Of a DNA stretch of 64,000 bases, positions 17,685 to 28,322 are shown one piece after another. How positions within the stretch are numbered: the first letter of the stretch is position 1; the number at the start of each line of letters is the position of its first letter. The translations under genes and the position numbers were made by a program. Below the pieces are notes generated by a model. The model was not told the DNA's origin and did not search any database. It saw only the letters and a list, made by a program, of their open reading frames with translations. The DNA lies in contig NZ_JAIUZP010000001.1 of the NCBI RefSeq assembly GCF_020171315.1, positions 682,001 through 746,000 on the forward strand, in the 5' to 3' direction. The stretch is from Pseudooceanicola nanhaiensis (GTDB taxonomy: Bacteria > Pseudomonadota > Alphaproteobacteria > Rhodobacterales > Rhodobacteraceae).

Positions 17685-17710
17685 GAAAAGGGCGGGCCGA
17701 AGCCCGCCCT
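17685..17710 (-). terminator. Intrinsic terminator after hupC
   Basis: On the minus strand: AGGGCGGGC, loop TTCG, GCCCGCCCT, then TTTC. A 9-base-pair stem with a stable UUCG tetraloop, 24 bases after the hupC stop. It separates hupSLC from hupD. Confidence 0.85.
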
Positions 17711-17733
17711 GTCTCAAACCCCGCAAGAGGGCT

Positions 17734-18477
17734 TCAGTCCTCGTCGTCCTTGAAGGTCCGCGTGCCCGAGATCATGGTCGAGACCATCGACTGCCGGGAC
17801 ATGATGTCTTCGCGGATCGCGGCATAGATGTGGATCATCATGAAGATGAGGATCGCGTACATCCCGAGGTGATGCAGCTGGTGCAGCACCATCGAATTGC
17901 CGATCCAGTCCCGCAGCGGGCCGAAGACGAGGTCGAAGATGCTGCCTTGCTGCGCGCCCTCGGCATAGAGCGCCATGCCGGTCACGATCATGAAGCTGAG
18001 CCCCACGGTCATGAAGAAGAACATGGCGATCTGCGCCAGCGGGTTGTGGCCCACGTATTTCTTGGGCGTCTTCTCGAGGAAGGCGTACCACTTCATCTCG
18101 TGCCAGACCTCGACCCACCAGGATTTGCGGTGCAGCGGCAGGATGAACATCTGCTTGGCGTGGTGGTTGCCCACGAAGGCCCAGTAGATGCGCCCGAAGA
18201 AGCCCACGGTCATGATCATGCCGGCGGCGAAATGGGCAAAGCGGATATAGCCGAAGACGAATTGGTGCGTCGCCTCGGCGATCTGCATCGAAGGCGGCGG
18301 GGAGCCGATGAACCAGCCGGTCACGATCAGGACCATGATCGCGGCGGCGTTGATCCAGTGCCACAGCCGGACCGGGGCCTCGTAGACGTAGACGCTGGTG
18401 TCGCGCCGGATCGTCGCGTGATCGGCCTCGGTTGCATCCCCGGTGAGCCGGATGGCCTTGGGGGAGGGGCTGGTCAT
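17734..18477 (-). CDS. hupC: HupC, b-type cytochrome of the uptake hydrogenase
   Basis: A 247-residue inner-membrane cytochrome b with four helices and the family's heme histidines (VRLWHWINAA, RFAHFAAGM, LHQLHHLGMY, MMIHIYAA). HupC anchors the HupSL dimer on the periplasmic face and passes electrons from H2 to quinone. The start forms an ATGA overlap with the small gene upstream. The 30-residue N-terminal extension before the first helix is cytoplasmic. A terminator follows. Confidence 0.96.
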   Translation of the reverse strand: MTSPSPKAIRLTGDATEADHATIRRDTSVYVYEAPVRLWHWINAAAIMVLIVTGWFIGSPPPSMQIAEATHQFVFGYIRFAHFAAGMIMTVGFFGRIYWAFVGNHHAKQMFILPLHRKSWWVEVWHEMKWYAFLEKTPKKYVGHNPLAQIAMFFFMTVGLSFMIVTGMALYAEGAQQGSIFDLVFGPLRDWIGNSMVLHQLHHLGMYAILIFMMIHIYAAIREDIMSRQSMVSTMISGTRTFKDDED

Positions 18478-18674
18478 TTGCCCCCCTCCCGGCGGCGGAT
18501 CAGCAGGTAGGCGGCGATGCCCACCGCCGCCAGCAGGGCCAGCGGCCCGAGGTGGGCGGCAAGGTGGCTCGCCTCGTCGTGGGTCGCCTCATGCAGCCCG
18601 TGGGCCTGTGCCGCCAGCGGCAGCGTGGCGAGTGCGGCGGTGATCGCCGCGCCTTTGCTCAGTTTACGCATCAT
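18474..18674 (-). CDS. Small membrane protein with periplasmic histidine segment, between hupL and hupC
   Basis: A 66-residue protein: a signal-like N-terminus (MMRKLSKGAAITAALATLPLAAQA, cleavable after AQA), a histidine-rich stretch with five His (HGLHEATHDEASHLAAH), then one helix (about 43-60) and a basic tail (RRREGGK). It starts 11 bases after hupL and overlaps hupC by ATGA, so it is expressed with the structural genes. I do not recognise it; it is not in the classical R. capsulatus order. It might assist HupC or metal handling at the membrane, which is a guess. Confidence 0.75.
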   Translation of the reverse strand: MMRKLSKGAAITAALATLPLAAQAHGLHEATHDEASHLAAHLGPLALLAAVGIAAYLLIRRREGGK

Positions 18675-18685
18675 GGTCTCCTCCC

Positions 18686-20479
<1,794 letters not shown>

Positions 20480-20482
20480 GGC

Positions 20483-21580
20483 TTACACCTCCTCCTTCGC
20501 GGACTTGCGGTCCTGCGTCTTCTTCTGTGCGGATTTCAGCGCCGAGACGGCGGCGTGCAGCGCGATGCCGCCACCCACCACGCCCGCGGCGGCAAGGCCG
20601 ATCTGGTCGGCGTTCTTCTCGACCCCGAACTGGGTCAGGTCGGTGACACGGTTGTAGAAGCTGCCCTGATCCCAGAAGCCGTCCTCGGAACAGCCGATGC
20701 AGCCGTGGCCGGACTGGATGGGGAAGCTGACGCCCTCGTTCCAGCGCACGGTGGAACAGGCGTTGTAGGTGGTCGGGCCCTTGCAGCCCATCTTGTAGAG
20801 GCAATAGCCCTTGCGCGCGTTCTCGTCGTCCCATTCCTCGACGAACTGGCCGGCGTCGAAATGCGGACGGCGATAGCATTTGTCGTGGATGCGCTGCCCG
20901 TAGAACATCGCCGGGCGGCCCTGACGGTCAAGCTCGGGCAGGCGGTCGAAGGTCAGCATGTAGGTGATCACACCGGTCATGACCTCGGCGATCGGGGGGC
21001 AGCCGGGCACCTTGATGATCGGCTTGTCGGTGATGACCTTGTGCACCGGCACGGCGCGGGTCGGGTTCGGCTTGGCCGCCTGCACACAGCCATAAGAGGC
21101 GCAGGCGCCCCAGCTGATGATTGCCTTGGCGTCCTTGGCCGCGTGGCGCAGCTGCTCGACGAAGGGCTTGCCGCCGACGATGCAGAACATGCCGTCCTCG
21201 TTCAGGGGCGGGTTGCCCTCCACGGCGAGGATGTAGTTGCCCTTGTACTTCTCGATGGTCTCCTGCAGCGCCGCTTCGGCCTGATGCCCTGCGGCGGCCA
21301 TCAGCGTGTCGTCGTAGTCGAGGCTGATCATCGACAGGACCACGTCCTTGGCCAGCGGGTGGGCCGACCGGATGAAGCTCTCGGAGCAGCAGGTGCATTC
21401 GAGGCCGTGCACCCAGATGACGGGCGTCCGGGGCTTCGTTTCCATCGCGTGGGCGATCTTGGGCACGAAGGCGGGACCGAGGCCAAGGGCGGCGGCGGTC
21501 AGGGAACAATATTTCATGAAGCTGCGGCGGGTGATCCCCTGCCGGCGCATCACGTCGTAGAAGGTTTCGATCTGGCTCAA
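20483..21580 (-). CDS. hupS: HupS, uptake [NiFe]-hydrogenase small subunit, oxygen-tolerant type
   Basis: A 365-residue iron-sulfur subunit. It has a Tat signal (TRRSFMKY at 17-24) with cleavage expected after AHA at 45, and a C-terminal membrane helix ([16 protein letters not shown]). Six cysteines surround the proximal cluster: 62, 64, 65, 160, 165 and 194, or 17, 19, 20, 115, 120 and 149 in the mature protein. These are the same positions as in the oxygen-tolerant Ralstonia HoxK, where the two extra cysteines make a [4Fe-3S] cluster. Transcription probably starts in the 200 bases upstream, which carry a HupR-like site. Confidence 0.98.
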   Translation of the reverse strand: MSQIETFYDVMRRQGITRRSFMKYCSLTAAALGLGPAFVPKIAHAMETKPRTPVIWVHGLECTCCSESFIRSAHPLAKDVVLSMISLDYDDTLMAAAGHQAEAALQETIEKYKGNYILAVEGNPPLNEDGMFCIVGGKPFVEQLRHAAKDAKAIISWGACASYGCVQAAKPNPTRAVPVHKVITDKPIIKVPGCPPIAEVMTGVITYMLTFDRLPELDRQGRPAMFYGQRIHDKCYRRPHFDAGQFVEEWDDENARKGYCLYKMGCKGPTTYNACSTVRWNEGVSFPIQSGHGCIGCSEDGFWDQGSFYNRVTDLTQFGVEKNADQIGLAAAGVVGGGIALHAAVSALKSAQKKTQDRKSAKEEV

Positions 21581-21683
21581 GCTGCGTCTCCTCCGAATTC
21601 GGGCGGGGGCCCTGCGCTGGTTCGGGCATCATGCAGCGGCATACCTTGGTGTGCTGAGGGAAAAACGCGGTGGCGCGTGAGGT

Positions 21684-21705
21684 GATTTACTTGCTTGTAA
21701 ATCAA
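21684..21705 (-). promoter_or_regulatory. Palindrome and TTG-N5-CAA site upstream of hupS, candidate HupR site
   Basis: GATTTAC (21684-21690) and GTAAATC (21697-21703) form a perfect inverted repeat. Overlapping it is TTG-N5-CAA (21695-21705), about 120 bases before the hupS start. R. capsulatus HupR binds a TTG-N5-CAA palindrome upstream of the hupS promoter. Position and sequence agree, but binding is inferred. Confidence 0.6.
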
Positions 21706-21781
21706 TAGCTTGTGCTGAAAGTGTCCGCTTTTCTGCGCCCGCAGCGTGGTCAGGCCACAGCCGTCGCTTCCGGGGCAGTGG

Positions 21782-24115
21782 TCAGGCGCTTTCCAGCCGC
21801 GCCAGAGCGATCACCGCCTGTCCGAGCGCCAGCCCGCCGTCGTTCGCGGGCGTCTCGCGGTGGATCAGCAGCGGCAGATCGGCAAGCGCCCGGGCCGTGA
21901 GGTCGAGCAGCAGCGCATTCTGGTAGCACCCGCCGGAGAGTGCCACGGCCCGCGCCGCACCGCTCTCCACGAGCGCCCTCGCACGGCTGGCAAAGGCCCG
22001 CGCCAGACCGGCATGGAACCGCGCGGCGCGGACCGGATCGGGGCTCCTGTCGGCGAGCAGGGCGTGCAGCATCGGGGCGGGGTCGATCTTAGACTCATTG
22101 CCGAAGTCATAGCCCGGATCGCCAGCGGCCAGCGCCGCACGGCCCTCGGGTTGGCAGGCCAGCGCCTCCAGCCGCATGGCGGCCTCGCCCTCGAAGCTCT
22201 GCCGCGCGGGGCAGAGCCCGAGGAGCGCCGCGACCGCGTCAAAGAGCCTTCCCGCCGAGGAGGAGAGCGGCGCGTTCATCCGCGCCGCCTGCCGGGCGAG
22301 CGCCAGCGGATGCGACGCCAGATGCGCCTCGGCCGCGATCCCCGCCTGATCCAGCCGGGCGAGCGCGTTGCGCCAAGGCTCCTGCGCGGCCCGGTCGCCG
22401 CCAATGAGCGGCGCGGGGGTCAGGTGGGCGGTGCGGGTGCAGTCCTCGTAATCCCCCAGCAGCAGTTCGCCGCCCCAGAGCGTGCCATCCGGCCCCAGCC
22501 CGGTGCCATCCAGCACGATCCCCGCCACCGGCCCGCCGTCGCGCGGCCAGAGGTTCTCGGCCAGACAGGCGGCGAGGTGGGCGTGGTGATGCGCCACCTC
22601 GATCACCGGCAGGGGGCTGGCATGGGCGTGCTGCGTGGCGCGGTAGCCGGGGTGCAGGTCGCAGGCTACGGCCTGCGGACGATGGTCGAAGAGCTGGCTG
22701 TAGTCCTGTTCGGCCTGAAGGAAGGCCTCCCACGTCAGGGCCTCGTCGAGTTCGCCGAGGTGGTGGCCCAGCAGGGCCTGCCCATTTTTGGTCAGGCAGA
22801 GCGCGGCCTTCATCTGCCCGCCCATGGCCAGCACCTGCGCGTGGGGCAGGCCCTCGGGCAGGGGCAGGGTGCCGGGCACCCGTCCGCGAGCCCGGCGCAG
22901 GATCATCGGGCCCTGCGGGGTGATCCGCTCGACGCTGTCATCCAGCCTGCGGGCGATGTCGCGGTCGTGCAGCAGGAAGGCATCGGCGAAGGGCGCTAGC
23001 ATCTCGCGCGCCTCCGCATTGTGGATCGCCATGGGCGCGCCCGAGAGGTTGCCGGAGGTCATCACCAGCGGCCGCCCCACCGCATCGGCCAGCAGCCAGT
23101 GCAGCGGCGTGGCGGGCAGCATCCAGCCCAGCGTGGACTGCCCGGGGGCGAGGGCCTCGGGCAGGGGCGTGCCCACCTTTTCCAGCAGCAGGATCGGCGC
23201 GGCGGGATCGGCTAGGCGGTCCGCTTCCTCTGCATTCAGCGCGGCGTGGCGGCGGATCAGGTCGAGCGGCGCCATGAGGGCGAAGGGCTTGGCCGGGCGG
23301 TGCTTGCGGGCGCGAAGCCGGTCGATCGCCTCGGCGTTGGTCGCGTCACAGGCGAGGTGGAACCCGCCGAGGCCCTTGATGGCGAGGACCTGCCCCGCGC
23401 CCAGCAGGGCGGCGGCGCGGGCGAGGGGGCTCTCTGCCGCGCCCGGTGCCGGATCGGGGCCCTCCAGCCAGAGCTTCGGCCCGCAGTCCGGGCAGGCCAC
23501 GGGCTGTGCGTGGAAGCGGCGGTCGGCCGGGTCATCGTATTCGGCCCGGCAGGCGGGGCAGAGCGGGAAGGGCGCCATCGTCGTCTGCGCCCGGTCATAG
23601 GGCAGGCCGGTCACGATGGTGAAGCGGGGCCCGCAGTGGGTGCAATTCGTGAAGGCATAGCCCGCGCGGCGGCCCGTGCTGCGGACCTCGGCAAGGCAGG
23701 CCGGGCAGGTGGCCGCATCGGGCGTCACCCGCGTCTCGGCCCCCGCCGCGCCCGAGGCGGCGATGATGAACCCCTCGCTGGCGGGCCGCTCCGCCGCCGC
23801 GCTTTCCACCGCGTCGATCCGGGCGAGCGGCGGGGCTTCGGCGCGCAGGGCCGCCTCGAAGGCGTCGAGGTTCGGGCCCGCGACATGGATCAGCACGCCC
23901 TCGGCATCGTTCAGCACCTCGCCCGCCAGCCCCATGCGCCGGGCCAGTTGCCAAACGAAGGGCCGGAAGCCCACGCCCTGCACCTGCCCACGCACGCGGA
24001 TGCGGCGGGCGGCGGGCGCGCCGCCTGCCGGCTCGTCCTCGGTGTTGCCGGGGGCCGATGTGGGGGCCGGCGTCGGGGGCTGTGTCTCGCCGGAGGTCTT
24101 GGGCGGGCGGGTCAT
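21782..24115 (-). CDS. hypF: HypF, carbamoyltransferase for hydrogenase cyanide ligands
   Basis: A 777-residue multidomain protein: acylphosphatase domain (about 38-125, RGQVQGVGFRPFVW), two zinc-finger pairs (about 135-215, CPACL, CTHC, CPAC, CPDC), a YrdC-like domain (about 230-410), and a Kae1-like domain (about 420-777) with HHHAHLAACLAEN and VLDGTGLGPDGTLWGGELL. HypF makes carbamoyl-AMP from carbamoyl phosphate and moves the carbamoyl group to the HypE cysteine. The first 35 residues are a Pro/Thr-rich extension. It follows hupV by nine bases. Confidence 0.97.
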   Translation of the reverse strand: MTRPPKTSGETQPPTPAPTSAPGNTEDEPAGGAPAARRIRVRGQVQGVGFRPFVWQLARRMGLAGEVLNDAEGVLIHVAGPNLDAFEAALRAEAPPLARIDAVESAAAERPASEGFIIAASGAAGAETRVTPDAATCPACLAEVRSTGRRAGYAFTNCTHCGPRFTIVTGLPYDRAQTTMAPFPLCPACRAEYDDPADRRFHAQPVACPDCGPKLWLEGPDPAPGAAESPLARAAALLGAGQVLAIKGLGGFHLACDATNAEAIDRLRARKHRPAKPFALMAPLDLIRRHAALNAEEADRLADPAAPILLLEKVGTPLPEALAPGQSTLGWMLPATPLHWLLADAVGRPLVMTSGNLSGAPMAIHNAEAREMLAPFADAFLLHDRDIARRLDDSVERITPQGPMILRRARGRVPGTLPLPEGLPHAQVLAMGGQMKAALCLTKNGQALLGHHLGELDEALTWEAFLQAEQDYSQLFDHRPQAVACDLHPGYRATQHAHASPLPVIEVAHHHAHLAACLAENLWPRDGGPVAGIVLDGTGLGPDGTLWGGELLLGDYEDCTRTAHLTPAPLIGGDRAAQEPWRNALARLDQAGIAAEAHLASHPLALARQAARMNAPLSSSAGRLFDAVAALLGLCPARQSFEGEAAMRLEALACQPEGRAALAAGDPGYDFGNESKIDPAPMLHALLADRSPDPVRAARFHAGLARAFASRARALVESGAARAVALSGGCYQNALLLDLTARALADLPLLIHRETPANDGGLALGQAVIALARLESA

Positions 24116-24124
24116 TGCTGGGCC

Positions 24125-25555
24125 TCAGTGCACCGTGCAGACCATGCAGGGGTCAAAGCTGCGCACGATATGCTGGACGGAGAGCGGGGTCTCCTCGCCC
24201 TCGGCCACCTCGGCCCCGACCAGCGCCATTTCCACCGGGCCGGGCGTGCCGGTGGCATCGCGGGGCGAGAAGTTCCACGTCGTCGGCGCGACGATCTGGT
24301 ACGACGCGATCCGCCCGCCCTCGATCCGCAGCCAATGGCCCAGCGATCCACGTGCGGCCTCCACCAGCCCGGCGCCGCTCCCGGCCTTCACAGTGGGCTG
24401 CTCGCCCATGAAGCGCGCATCGGGATCGAGCGCCTGCACCCAGCTTTCCAGCAGCAGCTGCAACCGGGCGATTTCCAGCAGGCGGCCCGCGATCCGGGCG
24501 CGGGTGGAGCCTTCGGCGGCGAGCACCTGTGCCAGCGGGTGTCCGTCGATGGCCTGCCGGGCCAGCGCGCCCACCTCCACCACGCGGGTGTCGAGGCGCG
24601 GGGCCTTGCACCAGCTGTAGGCGCCCTCGCGCATGTCCTCGTCAGGCAGGGTCTGGCCCTGCGCAGGATGCGCGGTGTCGCCCAGCATCCATGCGTGGCT
24701 GAGGTCTTCGCTGATCTGGCCCGCGTCGTAGGGGCCGGTCATGCCGTTCTCCCACAGGCCCGGGGCCATGGCGCGGCCGCCCTCCAGCGGGTAGGCCCCG
24801 AAGGAGAGGTAGCGGCGCGGGCCGAAGCCGCCGCGCTCCAGCCCCAGATCGGTGGAGATCGCGAGGAAGAGACCGGCGTCGCCCGTCTCCCATGCCTCCA
24901 GCTCCACTAGCGTCGAGAGCCCGGCGAAGGCCTCCACCGGCGCACCGAAGAGCCCGTCTTCGAGGTAGCGGCGGAAGCTGCGCAGCGTGGCCAGCATCCG
25001 CACCCGGTCCTGTGCGGCGGGCGCGCGGGTGACGCCACCGGGCTGGATCGCCAGCGTATGGGGCCACTTGCCCCCCAGCGTGCCCGCGATGTGGAAGAGA
25101 CGCGCGCGGGCCTCGGCGGTGGCGCGTGCGGCACTGCCCTGAAGCGCGGTGAACCGCTGCACGGCGCGGTCATGCCATGTGCGGCCCGCATAGGCGGGGC
25201 GGGCGAAGTCGGGCATGAAGAAGAGGTGGAAATGGGTCACATGGTCGGCCATGTTCTCGACCCCGTGCAGGATCGCCGCCGCAAGCGCGCCTTGTGCGGG
25301 CATCCGGGCGCCCGAGGCCTCGGCCAGGGCAAAGGCCGCCGCGGCCGACTGGCTGACGGAACAGATGCCGCAGATCCGCGGCGTCAGGGTCAGCGCATCG
25401 CGCGGGTCCTTGCCGGGCAGCATCATCTCGAACCCGCGGAAAAGGGGCGAGTTCGCATACGCCGCCGCCACCTGACCGTCGCGGATGTCGAGCTTGATCT
25501 CGAGATCGCCCTCGACCCGGTTGAAGGGCCCGACGAGGAGTTGCCGTTCGCTCAT
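24125..25555 (-). CDS. hupV: HupV, large subunit of the H2-sensing regulatory hydrogenase
   Basis: A 476-residue [NiFe] large subunit with PRICGICS near residue 60 and the second motif DPCMVCTVH as its very last residues. The protein ends at this His without the tail that HupL has, which is diagnostic of regulatory hydrogenases (HupV/HoxC) that need no HupD cleavage. With HupU it senses H2 in the cytoplasm and controls HupT. The ATG overlaps the hupU stop (ATGA). Confidence 0.97.
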   Translation of the reverse strand: MSERQLLVGPFNRVEGDLEIKLDIRDGQVAAAYANSPLFRGFEMMLPGKDPRDALTLTPRICGICSVSQSAAAAFALAEASGARMPAQGALAAAILHGVENMADHVTHFHLFFMPDFARPAYAGRTWHDRAVQRFTALQGSAARATAEARARLFHIAGTLGGKWPHTLAIQPGGVTRAPAAQDRVRMLATLRSFRRYLEDGLFGAPVEAFAGLSTLVELEAWETGDAGLFLAISTDLGLERGGFGPRRYLSFGAYPLEGGRAMAPGLWENGMTGPYDAGQISEDLSHAWMLGDTAHPAQGQTLPDEDMREGAYSWCKAPRLDTRVVEVGALARQAIDGHPLAQVLAAEGSTRARIAGRLLEIARLQLLLESWVQALDPDARFMGEQPTVKAGSGAGLVEAARGSLGHWLRIEGGRIASYQIVAPTTWNFSPRDATGTPGPVEMALVGAEVAEGEETPLSVQHIVRSFDPCMVCTVH

Positions 25556-26544
25556 TTGCCGCCCTTTCCCGCGCCGGGGGGGATCTTCAGGCGGTCGGAA
25601 TGGGCGTTCACGTCGATCCGTTTCGGCGTGGCGGCCTTCGACAGCGATGCAAGTGCCATGAACCACGCTTTGGGCATGTCCGAGGGCAGGCCAATGGGGA
25701 TGCCCGCGAGGGTCGGCGTCTCGGTGAAGGGGTGGCGGGGTTCCTCGAACTCGGGCGCGGTGCAGTTGATGCAGGGGTAATTCCCCCGCGTGCAGGAGCC
25801 CGCGCCGTTCCATGGCCGGATGTTGCAATCCGCATGGGCCTGCGTGCCGACGCAGCCGAGGTGCTCCATCATGCAGCCCATTTCCGAAAGCTCGCGGGCC
25901 GAGGCCTTGTACTCGTAGAACTCGTTCTTGGTGCAGGCATGGTGCACGAGGTTGTCGGCATAGAAGCGCGGACGGCCCAGCGGGTCGAGGTCGGCTTCGG
26001 CCAGACGGTCCTCGGCCAGCAGCAGCAGCGTTTCCGAGACCCAGTCGGGATGGGTCGGGCAGCCCGCCACGTTGATCACCGGGCGGCCCGAGCGGGCGCG
26101 GAAATCACTGGGCAGGGCGCCGCCCTTGAGCTTGCCGTCATAGGCCAGCCCCACGGCGCCGGCGGGGTTGCCGCCCGCAGAGGTCACGCCGCCATAGGCC
26201 GCGCAGGTGCCCACGGCCACCACGTCGCGCGCCAGCGGCGCGAGGCTGCGCACCCAGTCGAGCATCGGCCGCCCGGTGCCTGCCAGCATGTGATAGCGCC
26301 CGGTGCCCTTGGGGCCCGTCACGATGGAGCCTTCGACGCAGAGCACGTCGAGCGTTTCCTCCCCGGCCTCGATCCGCTCCAGCAGGCGGCGCACCTCGGC
26401 CCCGGTCTCGACCGAGATCGAGGGATGCCAGAGCAGGTCGATGCCCGCGTCGGTCAGCAGGTCGAAGATGTTTGGGTCCTCGGCGCAGAGCAGCGACATG
26501 GTACAGCCGCCGCAGCCTGCGGATTGAAGCCACAGAAGGTTCAC
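25552..26544 (-). CDS. hupU: HupU, small subunit of the H2-sensing regulatory hydrogenase
   Basis: A 330-residue small subunit without any Tat signal: it begins VNLLWLQSAGCGGCTMSLL, so it stays in the cytoplasm. It has a standard proximal cluster (CGGC and GTCAAYGGV), without the extra cysteines of HupS. Distal and medial cluster ligands are in HHACTKNEFYEYK and CNIRPWNGAGSCTRGNYPCINC. Start is GTG at 26544, which overlaps the hupT stop (GTGA). HupUV binds H2 and relieves HupT-mediated repression. Confidence 0.97.
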   Translation of the reverse strand: MNLLWLQSAGCGGCTMSLLCAEDPNIFDLLTDAGIDLLWHPSISVETGAEVRRLLERIEAGEETLDVLCVEGSIVTGPKGTGRYHMLAGTGRPMLDWVRSLAPLARDVVAVGTCAAYGGVTSAGGNPAGAVGLAYDGKLKGGALPSDFRARSGRPVINVAGCPTHPDWVSETLLLLAEDRLAEADLDPLGRPRFYADNLVHHACTKNEFYEYKASARELSEMGCMMEHLGCVGTQAHADCNIRPWNGAGSCTRGNYPCINCTAPEFEEPRHPFTETPTLAGIPIGLPSDMPKAWFMALASLSKAATPKRIDVNAHSDRLKIPPGAGKGGK

Positions 26545-27914
26545 GTGTCCTCCGGTCGGTCTGGAGTGCCTGTTGCGTCGCCCGGGCGGGCGGGATCGGC
26601 CCCGGTGCCAAGCGGCAGGGCAAGACGGAAGTCGCCCCCGGGCCCGGGGCCCAGCGTCAGGGCGCCGCCGTGTTCCTCGGCGATCTTCGCGCTGATCGAG
26701 AGGCCGAGGCCGGTGCCCTGTCCCACGGGCTTGGTGGTGAAGAACGGATCGAAGATCGCGGCGCGGTTTTCCTCGGCCACGCCGGGGCCGGTGTCGCGGA
26801 CGGTCAGGACGGCGCGGCCATTCTCGATACCGATCTCGACGCTGACGGCGGCATCGTCGAGGCCCTGCACCGCGTCCATGGCGTTCTGGATCAGGTTCAT
26901 GACGATCTGCTGGATATGCCCCGGCGTGCCCTGCACCTTCAGCGAGGTCATGCCGGTGAAACTGGTGGTCAGCCCGCTTTTCGAGCCACGCTCGACCCAA
27001 TGCGCCGCGACCCGGGCCAGCTCCACGAGGTCGAAGACCGAGGCCGTGCCGGAGCCTTCGGCCGAGAGCCTGCGCAGGTCGGCCACGATGTCGCGCACCC
27101 GTTCGGCCCCGTCGCGGGCCCCGTCGATCGCCTGCCGCAGGTTGCGCAGGGCCCGGTCGAGCTTCAGCTCCTCGCGCAGCGAGACCAGTTCCTCCCGCGA
27201 GGCCCCGGACTGGACGCGGTCGAAATAGGTCTCGAACCGGCCCACGTAGCGTTCCAGCGCGTGGGCATTGGCATAGACGAAGGAAATCGGGTTGTTCAGC
27301 TCATGGGCCACGCCTGCCAGCAGGCGGCCCAGCGAGGCGAGCTTCTCGTTGCGCACCAGCTGCATCTGCGCCTGTTGCAGGGCGCGGTGGCTTTCCTCCA
27401 GTTCAGAATAGGCGCGGCGCAGCTCTCCCAGCGGGCGGCCCACGAGGACGGCGCCGATCAGCCGGTGCCGGTCGTTGATCCGGGCAGAGAGGGTGAACTC
27501 GAAGGGCGAGGGGCCCTCGATGGTGATCACGTTGGCCTCGAACCGCGTGTTCGAGAGCGTCAGGCGCAGGTCGGTCAGGGCCTTGGCGATGGCCTCGGCC
27601 CGTTCAGTGCGGAAGATCTCGGCCACGGGGCGGCCTACGAGGTCGGAGGCCGCGCGCCCGGTGACGGTGCAGAGCGAGGCGCTGACCTCCTCGATGGTGC
27701 CGTCGCGACCGACCACGGCCATGATCTCGCTGACGCTGTCGAGGACCGAGGCGATGAAGCGGCGCAGCTCGTGCAGCTCTTCGCCCTGCCGTTCCAGCTG
27801 CTCCTGATGGGCGACCAGATCGGCATAGGTGCGGTCCACCGCGGCTAGCACGTTGACCCAGGCCTCGTCGCTGAAATCGGCAGCGTCCATGGATGTGTCG
27901 GTCCCGGGACCCAT
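26541..27914 (-). CDS. hupT: HupT, soluble histidine kinase of the H2-signalling system
   Basis: A 457-residue kinase without membrane helices. A coiled coil and PAS domain (about 40-170, SVLDSVSEIMAVVGRDG) precede the phosphoacceptor helix LLAGVAHELNNPISF (about 207-221) and the ATPase domain with N, G1 and G2 boxes (NLIQNAMDAV, VRDTGPGV, GTGLGLS). In R. capsulatus, HupT without H2 phosphorylates HupR and blocks hupSL; HupUV with H2 stops this. First gene of the cluster; hupTUVhypF looks like one transcript. Confidence 0.96.
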   Translation of the reverse strand: MGPGTDTSMDAADFSDEAWVNVLAAVDRTYADLVAHQEQLERQGEELHELRRFIASVLDSVSEIMAVVGRDGTIEEVSASLCTVTGRAASDLVGRPVAEIFRTERAEAIAKALTDLRLTLSNTRFEANVITIEGPSPFEFTLSARINDRHRLIGAVLVGRPLGELRRAYSELEESHRALQQAQMQLVRNEKLASLGRLLAGVAHELNNPISFVYANAHALERYVGRFETYFDRVQSGASREELVSLREELKLDRALRNLRQAIDGARDGAERVRDIVADLRRLSAEGSGTASVFDLVELARVAAHWVERGSKSGLTTSFTGMTSLKVQGTPGHIQQIVMNLIQNAMDAVQGLDDAAVSVEIGIENGRAVLTVRDTGPGVAEENRAAIFDPFFTTKPVGQGTGLGLSISAKIAEEHGGALTLGPGPGGDFRLALPLGTGADPARPGDATGTPDRPEDT

Positions 27915-28322
27915 CGTTGCCCTTTCCCTCAGCTCCCCGCCCCATTCAATCGGCGGGCGCCGTCGCGGTCTACAAGATGTAGCCCCTCGCGCGCGGGAAA
28001 TCTATGGGCGCGCCATGTGGGGGCCTTGCGGGAGGGCGTGGGCGGTGTGGCCGGGGCCGTGCAGGGCTGTCGGACGGGCGGGCGGCGACAGGGGCAGGGG
28101 GTAGGGCAGGGCGATGCAGTCGTGCGGGGTGGAAAGCTGCCGTAGGGGCAGGCTGGCGCAGTGAACGATATTTGACCATTTGTGCGCCAACAAAAAAGAA
28201 TCCTTCTGACACGAGGCGCGGCTTGACTTGATGGCGGCGCAAACGGCTCTACTGAAGGCATCCCGAAACGCCGGGGCGACGCTGCCCCGGTTTCACTCAC
28301 GCTTACTGGACAGGTTCGCGCC
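27915..28322. other. Divergent intergenic region, hupT and ABC importer operon
   Basis: About 400 bases between divergent genes. An AT-rich patch lies at 28160-28205. For the + strand gene a weak promoter is visible: TTGACT (28223-28228) and TCTACT (28248-28253), 19 bases apart. In its 5' leader sits a perfect hairpin, CCGGGGC (28271-28277) with GCCCCGG (28284-28290), of unknown role. I see no gene here. Confidence 0.5.

Noticed and set aside
17331-17726. A 131-codon minus-strand frame in the hupC-hupD gap
   Set aside because: Arg/Pro-rich start, crosses the hupC terminator and the A/T-rich promoter-like part; no start signal and no known protein pattern.
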